A stretch of DNA of 64,000 nt, from assembly GCF_009455635.1 (NCBI RefSeq), contig NZ_QPER01000001.1:2604001-2668000 (forward strand). The letters run 5' to 3'. This DNA is from Paraburkholderia agricolaris (GTDB lineage Bacteria; Pseudomonadota; Gammaproteobacteria; Burkholderiales; Burkholderiaceae). Under the pieces are notes generated by a model. It saw only the letters and a program-made list of their open reading frames with translations, did no database searches and had not been told where the DNA came from. This document shows positions 1 to 11,400 of this stretch, piece by piece. Position 1 is the first letter of the stretch; each line of letters starts with the position of its first letter. Made by a program: the position numbers and the translations under genes.

Positions 1-2366
1 GCAGCGTCGGCGGCGGGTTTGGCGCGGCTGGCGCCGAATACGCACGCTGCCGTGAAATAGCCCGTTTCGCTGCATCCCCCGTACAGCGGAATGCGACGGC
101 CGTTTTCAGTGACGGACAACAACTCGCCGGTAGTCGCATCGATCGCGACACCGTATTTTTGCAGATCGAGCACGGCGGCGCCCAGTGCCGCGCCGAGCCG
201 CGCCGGATCGGTTTGCAAACCGCGCGGCGTGTTCAGTGGATCGGCGGGATCGAACTGGGTCGCGTAGAGCTTCGCATCGCCGATCTTTTCCGCGCGCGAC
301 CAGAATGCGCCCCACAACGGCGCACCGCGCGATTGCGTCGCGCCGGTGTTGTCCCACCCGCGCAGCACGCGGCACGCGGCGGCGATATCCACTTTGCGCG
401 AGGCTGGCGCACCCGGGGTGCTCGCTGTGTTGGCAGCGTTGGCAGCAGATGCAGCCGCCGCCGGGTCGTTCGGCACACTGACTTCGATGCGATTCGCACT
501 ATCCGCGACGCACACCTGCGCCAGCAACGCAGCCTTGAACAGTTCCGCCGACAGCACGCGGCTATTCAGCGACAGGTCCCGTACCGTCGCATTGGTCGCA
601 CCGCGTCCCGGCAAGCCATCGCTGCCCGCCATACGTTGCGCGATCATCAGATGCCCGAGCCGCGCGCGCAACCCGGGCGCCTCCGGTGCGCCGCCAAAAA
701 TCCTCGGATAACCGGTAAGCGGCTGCGCGGGATTCGTCAGCCAGTGGCTGTTGTTCATGTTCGCGACGTAATCGGTGCGCAGCAGGCTCGGCATGCTGCT
801 CGCGGCGAACGCGCCGGGTTGAGGCGAACCGGCGTCGGTGCGCCAGTTGCACGACGAACGCGAGCCGTCGAGCAAGGGCACGCCCGGAGCGCCTTTGGCG
901 AACGCGGGTGCCAGCTTCGGCGCGCATTGCGCGGCGAGCTCGTCGGGCACGTTCGGCACCGCGCCGATATCCGCGTACCACGCGCGACGATCGCCACGCC
1001 CTATCGCGAGCGTGTTGACCCACGGCACGGCGGCGAGGCGCCGCTGAATCGCGATGAAATCGTCCAGCGAGCGCGCCTGATCCCATGCGAGGAAATTGCG
1101 GAACACCCGGAAGTTGTCCGCGTTGATATCGCGGATCGCAAACGCCTGCTGCCCATTCCACGCAAACGCCGGCGACATGGCGCCGAGATTGACCAGCGGA
1201 CCGAAGCGCGTGCGATACAGCGTGCGCGTACGTTTGATCAACTGACCGTTGCCGTCGAGCACATCGATGGTGAGCGGCACTGCCGTCATCGGCTCGGGTT
1301 TGCCGTCGAACAGATAGGTGGTCGGCTTGCCTTGCTGCAAGCTCAACTGAAACACGCCGAAGCGTCGCGCGCTCGATACCGTGTGGGTCCACGCCACCGA
1401 ATCGTTGAAGCCGATCATCACGAGCGGAACACCGAGAAACCCGGCGCCGCTGACATTCAACTGGCCAGGAATCGTCAGTTGCTGCTGATAGAAACGATCC
1501 GGACCGCGCCAGAACCAGTGTGGGTTGCCGAACAGTAACGGCTGGCCGTCGGGCGTCGCGTCGCCGCCGAACGCGATGCCGTTGCTGCCGAGTCCGACGT
1601 GTCCGCCTGCCTGGAAGTACTGTTGCGACAAGGCCTGCGCCGCGCTATCGAGCGATGCCGTCTGAATGCCGGCCTCTGCTGAACTCCGCCGTTCCGTCGA
1701 CGACGTTTGAGCATTCCCGGAAGGCGGCGTAGCCGTGGCGATCGCGGTGACGAATTGGGCGTAACCGCCGGCAAGATTCGCCGCGTACAGACGGCGGTAA
1801 ATATCGGCTTCAGTGATATCGCTCAGCCACGCCTGCCCGCGGCACGCCTGATATTGCTGGGCCGGTGCGCTACCGTCGCGCACCGATTGCACGACCCGGT
1901 TGTAGCCAGCCGCGAAACCATGCACCAGTTGCCGGATTTGCGGCGGCTGCGCTTGCCGGTAGGTCTCGACGATCTCGTTCGTATCGATCAGCCGGAAGAA
2001 GAAATCGGCGTCGATGTTCTTCGGCTGGCCGTACGTGGAATGCAAGGGCAAATGCGCATCCGCGCCGAAATAGCGCGAACGTTCGCCGCGATACGTGACG
2101 AACGCATCGGCCATCGTGCACAGATTGTCGCTCGCCTGCGCGAAGCCGACGCCATAGCCGAGGCTCGTCCAGTCGGCGGCTTCGATATGCGGCACGCCGT
2201 CGGCCATCCGGCGGATCTGCACCTGAACATGTTCGGGACGTGGATTGCCGGCGGCGTTCGCAGCGCGGCCGTTATCGCCCGACGCAGCGCCGGTCGTGCA
2301 GCCAACGCCGATCAGCGCGGCGAGGACTCCGGCGCCGAGCGCCAGTACGGTCTTCAGTTTTTGCAT
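1..2366 (-). CDS. penicillin acylase / PvdQ-type Ntn hydrolase (3' end cut by window edge)
   Basis: The minus-strand frame is open from the ATG at 2366 to the window edge, so the C-terminus is missing. A GGATGGAG ribosome site directly precedes the ATG. The N-terminus has a hydrophobic export segment (about residues 6-23) ending in a Cys, but the lipobox is poor. The key motif is GLGSNGIAFGG near residue 260. In the penicillin acylase family an autocatalytic cut before such a Ser makes the Ser the N-terminal nucleophile of the beta chain. Family members cleave amide-linked acyl chains in the periplasm; PvdQ removes the fatty acid from the pyoverdine precursor, and others degrade acyl-homoserine lactones. 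It starts 52 bp after the 3690-residue NRPS, so it is probably co-transcribed. By inference it trims or remodels the lipopeptide siderophore. A role in quorum quenching cannot be excluded. Confidence 0.85.
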   Translation of the reverse strand, partial: MQKLKTVLALGAGVLAALIGVGCTTGAASGDNGRAANAAGNPRPEHVQVQIRRMADGVPHIEAADWTSLGYGVGFAQASDNLCTMADAFVTYRGERSRYFGADAHLPLHSTYGQPKNIDADFFFRLIDTNEIVETYRQAQPPQIRQLVHGFAAGYNRVVQSVRDGSAPAQQYQACRGQAWLSDITEADIYRRLYAANLAGGYAQFVTAIATATPPSGNAQTSSTERRSSAEAGIQTASLDSAAQALSQQYFQAGGHVGLGSNGIAFGGDATPDGQPLLFGNPHWFWRGPDRFYQQQLTIPGQLNVSGAGFLGVPLVMIGFNDSVAWTHTVSSARRFGVFQLSLQQGKPTTYLFDGKPEPMTAVPLTIDVLDGNGQLIKRTRTLYRTRFGPLVNLGAMSPAFAWNGQQAFAIRDINADNFRVFRNFLAWDQARSLDDFIAIQRRLAAVPWVNTLAIGRGDRRAWYADIGAVPNVPDELAAQCAPKLAPAFAKGAPGVPLLDGSRSSCNWRTDAGSPQPGAFAASSMPSLLRTDYVANMNNSHWLTNPAQPLTGYPRIFGGAPEAPGLRARLGHLMIAQRMAGSDGLPGRGATNATVRDLSLNSRVLSAELFKAALLAQVCVADSANRIEVSVPNDPAAAASAANAANTASTPGAPASRKVDIAAACRVLRGWDNTGATQSRGAPLWGAFWSRAEKIGDAKLYATQFDPADPLNTPRGLQTDPARLGAALGAAVLDLQKYGVAIDATTGELLSVTENGRRIPLYGGCSETGYFTAACVFGASRAKPAADA

Positions 2367-2380
2367 GCTCCATCCAGTGA

Positions 2381-2398
2381 CGCTGCGTGAGCGCAGCG
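2381..2398. other. short inverted repeat between NRPS and acylase genes
   Basis: CGCTGCG and CGCAGCG arms flank a 4-base loop in the 52-bp gap between the NRPS stop and the acylase start. There is no T-tract, so it is not a convincing terminator. It could affect mRNA stability or the balance of translation. Confidence 0.3.
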
Positions 2399-2418
2399 CC
2401 ACGGTCCATTACGTAGAG

Positions 2419-5400
2419 TTAGTCCATCAGTTCGTCGAGCAGCGACTTCATCTCGCGGACGTTGTCGTCCTGCTCGCGCTGTGCATTCGCGTGCAATGCT
2501 TCGCACTCCGCGGCGATCTCATGCAGTGTCGGCTTCAGAAACAGGGATGCTAGTGGAATATCCGTTTGCAGATCGCGGAAAATTGCGCGCTGCGCTTTCA
2601 TCGTCAGCAACGAGTGTCCGCCAAGTTCGAAGAAATTGTCGTGACGGCCGATCCGTTCGATCCCCAGGATGTCTTGCCAGATTGCCACGATAGCGCGTTC
2701 TGTTGGGTTTTGAGGCGGCTCGTAAGTCGCGGCGCGGTCCGCGATGGCGCCTTGCTCCGGCGCGGGCAGCGCCTTGCGGTCCACCTTGCCGTTGGGACTC
2801 AGCGGCAGCGTGTCCAGCACGACGATCGCCGACGGCACCATGTGCTCGGGTAACGCTTCGGCGAGAGCCTGCCGCAAGCTCGACGCGGCCAGCGCTGTAT
2901 TCGCGTTGGCGCTGACGTAAGCGATCAGGCGCGTGCCCATTGGTGATTCCTGAGCGACGACGACCGCCTCACGCACATTGGTCTGCGCGAGAAGCTGTGC
3001 CTCGATCTCGCCAAGCTCGATCCGGAAGCCACGAATCTTCACCTGATGATCGATCCGGCCCAGATACTCCAGCGCACCGTCCGCACGCCAGCGCGCCAGG
3101 TCTCCCGTGCGGTACAGACGGGTGCCTTCGGCCGAGAACGGGTCCGGCACGAAGCGCTCCGCCGTCAGCGCCGGGCGGTTCAGATAACCCCGCGCGAGCC
3201 CCGCTCCACCCAGATACAGTTCACCTGCCACTCCCACCGGCGTCATGTTCAGCGATGCATCCAGCACATACGTCTGAACGTTCGCAATCGGACGGCCGAT
3301 CGGCGTTACCGTGTCCTCCGCCTGGCAGCTCCAGTGCGTGACGTCGATGGCCGCTTCCGTCGGGCCGTACAGGTTGTAGAGTGCCGCAGCCGGCAGCGCC
3401 GCCAGCGCACGGTCCTTCAGCTCCGTGGACAACGCCTCGCCACTGCAGATCACGCGCCTGAGGCCCGTGCATTGCTGCGCGCCTTCGTACGCGATGAACG
3501 CCTGCAGCATCGACGGCACGAAATGCAGCGTCGTCACCGCATGGCGTTCGATCAGTTCGGCCAGCTTCTGCGGATCGCGATGATCGTCAGGCGCGGCCAC
3601 CGCCAGACGCGCGCCGGTCATCAACGGCCAGAAGAACTCCCACACCGAGACGTCGAAGCTGAACGGCGTCTTCTGCAACACCGTGTCTGTGGCATCCAGC
3701 GCGTAGGCCTGCTGCATCCACACCAGGCGGTTATATAGCGCGCCATGGCGGTTCGCCGCGCCCTTCGGCTGGCCTGTGGAACCCGACGTGTAGATCACGT
3801 AGGCGAGGTTTTCGCCATCCAGTCCGATAACCGGGTTGTGCGACGGTTGGTCCGTAAGATCGGGCGCATCCAGTTCGAGCACCGCGATCCCATCCGGCAG
3901 CGGCAGCGCGTCACGCACCCGGCGCTGCGTCAGCAGCAGCGCAATGCCGCTATCGGCCATCATGTACGCGAGTCGCGCAGCCGGATACGACGGGTCGAAC
4001 GGCACATAGGCGCCGCCCGCTTTCATGATCGCGAGCAGTCCCACCACCATCTCGACCGAGCGCTCGACGGCAATCCCCACGCGCACATCCGGGCCGACGC
4101 CCTGTGCCGATAAGCGGTGCGCCAGACGGTTGGCGCGCGCGTTCAGTTCGGCGTAGGTCAGCTTCTGATCGCCAAACAGCACGGCCACCGCGTCCGGCGT
4201 CCTGCGCACCTGCGCCTCGATGACCCGATGCACAGGTTGTGCGCCGTCATAGTCCACATCGCAACGGCTAAAACCGAGCAGATGCTCACGCTCCGCGTCG
4301 CTCATCAGTTCGACGTCGTTGACCGTGGACACCTGCCCCGACACGAGCGCATTCAGCGACGCCACATAGTGCCGCGCCAGCCGCTCGACCGTCCGCGCAT
4401 CGAACAGCTCGCACGCGTACACAAAGCTCGCCGACATCGTCCCGTCCGACGCCTCCGTCGTATTCAGCGTCAGCTCGAACTGCGCCATCGCCTCGCTCAA
4501 CCCGTACCACGCCACGCTCACCCCGGGCAGCGTCTCCAGCACCCGCTCATCGTCGCGCAGATGGTTGAACATCACCTGGAACAGCGGCGCGTGGCTCAGG
4601 CTGCGCTGCGGCTGCAACGCATCGACCAGCACGTCGAACGGCAGGTCCTGATGCGCCTGCGCCTCCTGCGCGGCGCGCCTCACCGTCTCCAGCAACGTCG
4701 GCAGCGGCGTGCCGCCGTCCAGCTGCGCGCGCATCACCAGCGTATTGACGAACAGTCCGATCAGCCCCGCGGTTTCGACCCGCTCACGGTTCGCCGCCGG
4801 CACCCCAACCCGGATGTCGGTCTGCCCCGTGTAGCGATGCAGCAGCAGCTGGAAGCCCGCCAGCAGCACCACGAACGGCGTCGCCCTCAACTGCTGCGCG
4901 CGTTGACGGATGGCCCGCGCCAGCGTGTCCGGAATGACGATGCGATGGGTGGCGCCGTGCCAGGCGCTCACCGCCTGGCGCGCACGGTCCGCCGGCAGTG
5001 CCAGCACCGGATGATCGTCGCCCAGCTGCGCGCGCCAGTATGCGAGCTGGCGCGCCTGCTCACCCGCTTCGAGCCAGCGCCTCTGCCACACCGCGTAATC
5101 GGCGTACTGCACCGGCAACGGATCCCGCTGCGCCTCGCTGCCTCCGCGCAGCGCACGATAGCCTTCGACGAATTCCCGCAGCAGCACATCCACCGACCAG
5201 CCATCCGACACGATGTGATGCATCACCACCGCCAGCACATGCTCGCGTTCATGCACCCGGATCAGCGCGACACGCAGCAGCGGGCCATGCACCAGATCGA
5301 ACGGCTCGGCGGCGAAGGCGTTGACGGTCGATGCCAGGGTGGTTTCTATCGCGCCGGAAGATGCAATATCAACGATGCGCCAGTCGCATCGCGTCACCAT

Positions 5401-8400
5401 ACCAATGGACTGCACCACTTCGCCATCGGCCTGCGCCACAAAGGTCGTGCGCAGCGATTCATGCCGTGCGACCACCGCATCGATGCTGGCGCGCACCGCG
5501 TGCGCATCGAGTTCACCCGTCAGCCGAAGTGCACCCGGCATGTGATACGCGCTGCTCTGCGGCTGCAGATTCCACAGGAACCACAGACGCTGCTGCGCGT
5601 GCGACAGCGGCAATGCCGTCCGTTCGTCCGCGGCGATGACCGTCATCGGCGGCAGTGCGGCTTGCGTGGCGTCTTCGTTCAGGGTCTGGGCCAGCGCCGC
5701 CACCGTCTGCGTATCGAACAGCTGGCGCGGCGTCATCGTGATGCCGGCGTGATGGGCCTGGGCGACCACTTTCAGGCTGAGAATCGAATCGCCACCGAGT
5801 TCGAAGAAGTTGTCGTGCCGTCCGACGCGCTCCACCCCCAGCACCTGTTCAAACAGCGTGGCGAGCGTCGTTTCGAAGTCGCCTTGCGGTGCTTCATAGC
5901 CACGCGTCTGGAATTCAGGCGCCGGCAGCGCCTTGCGGTCCACCTTGCCGTTCGGCGTCAGTGGCAGCGCCTCCAGCACCACCACGGCGGACGGCACCAT
6001 GTAATCCGGCAATGCCGCCGACAACGCCGCGCGCAACGACGCGCCATCCAGCGTGACGCCCGCATGCGGCGCAACGTAGCCCACCAGGCGCATACCACCC
6101 GCTGCGCCTTGCGCGGTCACCACCGCCTCTCGCACGTCCTGCTGCGCCAGCAGTTGTGCCTCGACTTCGCCGAGCTCAATCCGGAAGCCCCGGATCTTGA
6201 CCTGATGATCGATCCGCCCGAGATATTCCAGCTCACCGTCCGCGCGCCAGCGCGCCAGGTCGCCGGTGCGATAAAGCCGTGCGCCCTGCGTGGAGAACGG
6301 ATCGGGCACGAAGCGCCCCGCCGTCAGCGCCGCACGCTTCAGATAGCCCCGTGCCAGCGCCTCGCCGCCGATGTACAGTTCACCCGCCACGCCTTGCGGC
6401 ACCAGATTCAGACTCGCGTCGAGAACGCGCAACTGCGTCGCCGGTAACGGACGGCCCAGCATTGGGGCACTCTCACCGACATGCGCCACCGACGACCAGA
6501 TCGTCGTTTCGGTCGGTCCGTACATGTTCCACAGATCGACGCCCGCAGCCCGCAGACGCGTCGCCAGTTCGGCCGGCAGCGCTTCACCGCCGCACAGGCC
6601 CTTCAGCGAGACCCGTTGCGCGCCCGCAGGCCAGCCCGAGTCGAGCAGCATGCGCCAGGTCGCCGGCGTCGACTGCATCACGCTCGCCGCATGTTTCTCC
6701 AGCAACCCTGCCAGCAGACGGGCGTCACGTGCTTCATCGCGAGAGGCCAGCACCACCTTCGCGCCTGCCATCAGCGGCAGGAACAGTTCCAGCGCCGCAA
6801 TATCGAACGACAGCGAGGTCACCGCGACCAGCGTGTCACCCACCGTCAGACCCGGTTCGCGCGCCACGCCGTGCAGGAAATTCGTCAGCGCGGCGTGACG
6901 CACCATCGTGCCTTTGGGCTGGCCTGTCGAACCCGACGTATAGATCACGTACGCCAGTTGCTCACCGCTTACGGCCACCGCCGGATTCCCGGCCGGCCCG
7001 GCCGACAGATCCAGCGCATCCAGTTCGATCACACGGGTGGGTTCACCCACCGGCAACGCGCCGGTCATACCCATCACCGCGCGCTGGGTCAGCAGCAAGG
7101 GCGCACGGCAATCGTCGAGCATATAGCCCAGCCGGGCGGCCGGATACGACGGGTCGAGCGGCACATACGCCCCTCCCGCCTTCAGCACCGCAAGCAGCGC
7201 CACCAGCATATCCACCGAACGCTCCAGCGCCACCGCAACCATCACGTCGGCGCGCACGCCTTCGCGGATCAGGCGATGCGCCAGGCGGTTTGCACGCGCA
7301 TTCAACGCGGCATAGCTCAATGCCTCATCGCCACAGACCAGCGCAATCGCATCCGGCGTCGAGGCTCCCTGGCGCTCGATCAGCTCATGCACGGCAGCGG
7401 CGTCGGCGAACGAATCGGTGCTGCATCCAGCGTGCTGCTGGTGCACCGATGAAGTGTCGTCCAGAAGCGTCAGCTCACCGACAAATTCCACGGCGCACAG
7501 CCCATTCAACAGGAGCCCGAACTGCTTCAGAAGCTGCGCGACCCCTGTCGTATCGATCCCGTCTTGCGCAAAACTGCAGCGCGCGCGCAGCACGCCATCG
7601 ATCTGCGCGACCGTCAGCGTCAACGGATAATGCGTCTGCTCGCGGCTCGATACATCGAGCACCTGCAAGCCGCCAGGCGCGCCGGCCTTCAACGCGGCAT
7701 CGACCGGATAGTTTTCGAACACGATCAGGCTGTCGAACAGCGCCTCGCCGCCCACGCCGGCCCAGCGTTGAATCTCGTTGAGCGGCGTGTGTTCATGCTC
7801 GCGCGACATCAGCGCCTGCGCCTGCATCGCCCGCAACCAGTCGCCGACACGCAGGCCGGCGCGCGGCGATGCGATCACCGGCAACGTATTGATAAACAAG
7901 CCGAGCAACTGTTGCGCACCGGGCAGATCGTCGGGACGGCCGGCGACCGTTGCGCCAAATGCAATCGTGTCCTGCGACGTATAACGCTGCAACAGCAACG
8001 CCCACGCGGCCTGCACCAGCGTGTTGACCGTCACGCGCTCCTGTCGCGCAAAGGCGGCCAGTCGCTCACTGGCTTCACCATCCAGTTCGAGATGCGCTTC
8101 GGCGTAGCCGGGGTTTCCAGTCGCACTATAGTCGCTTGCTTCGGCAGCACCCGCGGTGCCGCGTAACGCAGGTGCGAGCCGCGTCGGTGTATCGAGCGCG
8201 GCGAGCTGATCGCGCCAGTACGTTTCGCTGGCACCGGGATCGCGCTTCAACAGCCATTCGACGTAATCGCGATACCGCCCACCGCGCGTCGCCAGAGGTT
8301 CGCCACCGTAGTGGCGCAGCACGTCGCCGATCAGCTGCGATGCGCTCCAGCCGTCGAGCAGCACGTGATGCACGGTCCAGATCAGGTGATAGCGCGTGTC

Positions 8401-11400
8401 GCCGGTTCGCACCAGCGCCAGCCGCTGCAACGGCGGACGCGTGACGTCGAAGCCCTTTGCGAGTTCGGCTTGCGCGAGTGCATCGAGTTCTGCCGATAGC
8501 GAAACGCCGTCAAGCGAGGCACGCTCGCGCCAGTCCAGTTCGTCGAGCGGTAACGACGCGCTCTTCGCGACCCACTGCAACAGCGCATGGCGATGCTGGA
8601 GAAAACCGGTGCGCAGAATATCGTGACGCTCGGTCACCGCGCGCCATGCCGCGCGGAACCGATGTGCATCGAGCCCGTCGAGATCGACGCGCAATTGATT
8701 GCGATACGCGCTGTCGTCAGGTGTCAGCCACGTGTGGAACAGCATGCCGGCCTGCATCGGCGGCAATGGATAGAGGTCCTGCAACTCACGCGCGGCAACC
8801 GGCAGCGTGGCGGTCAACGCATCGAGTTCCGGCTGGGTCAAACGCGCCAACGGAAAATCGGACGGCGTCACACCGCCCGCATCGCTCGTGCAATGTTCGA
8901 TCAATCCGACCAGCTCCGTGCGGAAATCTTGCACGACCCGTTCTATCGTCGCCTGCTCGAAACGCACGCTGCTCCATGCGAGCATCAGATGCAGCTCGCC
9001 GTCGAAAACCTGCCCCGCGATCGACAGCGGATACGTGAGCCGCGCGTGCGGATCATTGGTCGTCCCAGCCGACTCTGTCGCGGCACGCCAGCCTGCGTGA
9101 GCATCCAGTTGCCCGTCGATCTGTCCAAGGTAGTTGAACAGTGTCTGCGCATGAGCCGGCAAGTCGGACAGCACGCCATATCCAAGACCGCGGTCAGGCA
9201 CATTCCGCAGTGTTTCCTTGACGCGCTTCAGCGCCGTCCCAGGCGCCCCGCCGGCGTCGAGCACCACCGGATACACACTCGTGAACCAGCCTACGGTCCG
9301 GCTCAGATCGAGACCGTCGAACAGATCCTCGCGGCCATGCCCTTCGAGATCGATCCGGATCGCCGGCTCGCCCGTCCACGCGCACAGCGCACGGCCCAGC
9401 GCGGTCAGCAGCAGATCGTTGACCTGGGTGCGATAAGCGGCGGGGGCAACTTGCAGCAGCCGTTGTGTGAGGCCGCGATCGAGTTGGAGTTCGGTGCTGC
9501 GCAGCAGCGCGCGGGTTTCCGCAATGCCGCCCAAGGTGTCCTTATCGCAAGGCAAGCTCGCCGACGTCGCCAGTTGCGTGCGCCAGTAGGCGCGTTGCGC
9601 CTGCACCGCGTCGGACGCCGCGTAGGTCGTCAAACGCTGCGACCACGCGCGATACGACGTTCCATTCGACGGCAAACGTACGTCATCGGGCGAGAGTTTG
9701 CCGTCCAGTTGCGCGAAGGCACGCTGCAAATCATCAAGCAGAATGCGCCAAGACACGCCGTCGATCACCAGGTGATGGACCGCCAGCAATACGCGGCTCG
9801 TGCCGTCCGCAACATCGATCAATAGCGCGCGCAGCAGCGGGCCATGTTCGATATCGAGGCTAAGCTGCGCGTCATTGCACAGCGCTTCGATCTGCTCACG
9901 CGTGTCGGCGCGACGCGTCCACAGCAGCGGCTGCGCATCGCTGAAAACAGCACCCGGCTGTTGATGCCAGTTGCCACGCGCGTCGCGCGTGAAGCGCAAG
10001 CGCAACGCTTCATGGTGCGCAACCACGGCGCGCAACGCATCGTGCAGGCGCGCGGCGTCGATCGGCTTATCGCTCGACAACAGCACCGACTGGTTCCAAT
10101 GATTGTGATTCGGAATCTCGCTACCGAAGAACTCGTGCTGGATCGGCAGCAATCCGATCGGCCCTTGCGCGTGCGCTTCGTTGCCTGCTTCGTTGTCCGC
10201 GAACCTGGCATCCGCCTCGAATGCCGGGTTCAATGCCGGGTTCAATGCAATCGCCACCGCCGCCAGTTCCGCAACCGTCTGCCGCTCGAACAACTGACGC
10301 GGTGTGATTTTCCAGCCGGCCTCCCGCGCACGTGCGACGATCTGCAAGCTGAGGATCGAATCGCCGCCCAGTTCGAAAAAGTTGTGATGCCGGCCAATTT
10401 CATCGATTCCGAGAATCTCGCGCCATGCTGCCGCCAGCGCCATTTCCGCGTCGCCCTGCGGCGCGGCATACGCTTCGCGGTCGAATTGCGGTACGGGCAA
10501 CGCGCGGCGGTCGACCTTGCCGTTCGGATTGATCGGCAACGCGTCCATCACGACCAGCGCACCCGGCACCATGTAATCCGGCAATTCGGCCAGCAACGCC
10601 GCGCGCAATGTAGCCGGGGCGAGCCGGCCAGTGGATTCCGCGTCGCCCCGTGCACTCACGTAAGCGACCAGCCGCGTGCCGCCCGGCCCCTCCTGCGCAA
10701 CGACCACCGCTTCACGCACACCCGGCTGTTTCAACAACGCCGATTCGACTTCGCCCAACTCGATCCGGAAACCGCGAATCTTGACCTGATGATCGAGCCG
10801 CCCTTGATACTCGAGTTCGCCGGCCGCGCCCCAGCAGACCAGGTCGCCGGTGCGGTACAGGCGTGCGCCGTCGTTACTGAACGGATCGGGCACGAAACGT
10901 TCGGCGGTCAGCGCGGCACGTCCCATGTAGCCGCGCGCCATTCCGTGGCCGCCGATATACAGCTCGCCTTGCAGACGGTCGGCGAGCAGATGCATGTCCG
11001 GATCGAGCACGTAGACGCTGCGCTCGCCGACCGGCCGGCCAATCGGCGCGTAGGCGCTGTCGAACACACTAGCGGCGTCGGCGACCCACGCGGTCGGCGT
11101 GATCACCGTTTCGGCGGGACCATAGGCGTTGACGAGCCGCTGCGGACGCAAGCTGCGCCGCACCGCGTCAAAGCCGCTCTTCTGCCAGCCTTCACCGCCT
11201 GAAATGCAGGTCTTGACCGAGACGCTGCCGACACCGGCGGCCGACGGCAGCAGGTCCACATAGGCGGGCGGCAAATGCAGGATCGTCACGCGTTTGTCGC
11301 GCACTTCCGCGAGCAGACGTTCGGGGGGCCAGTCGCCCATATCCCGGATCACAATAGCCGCGCCGTTGACGAGCGGAGTCAGCCACTGCTCCGCGGCGGC

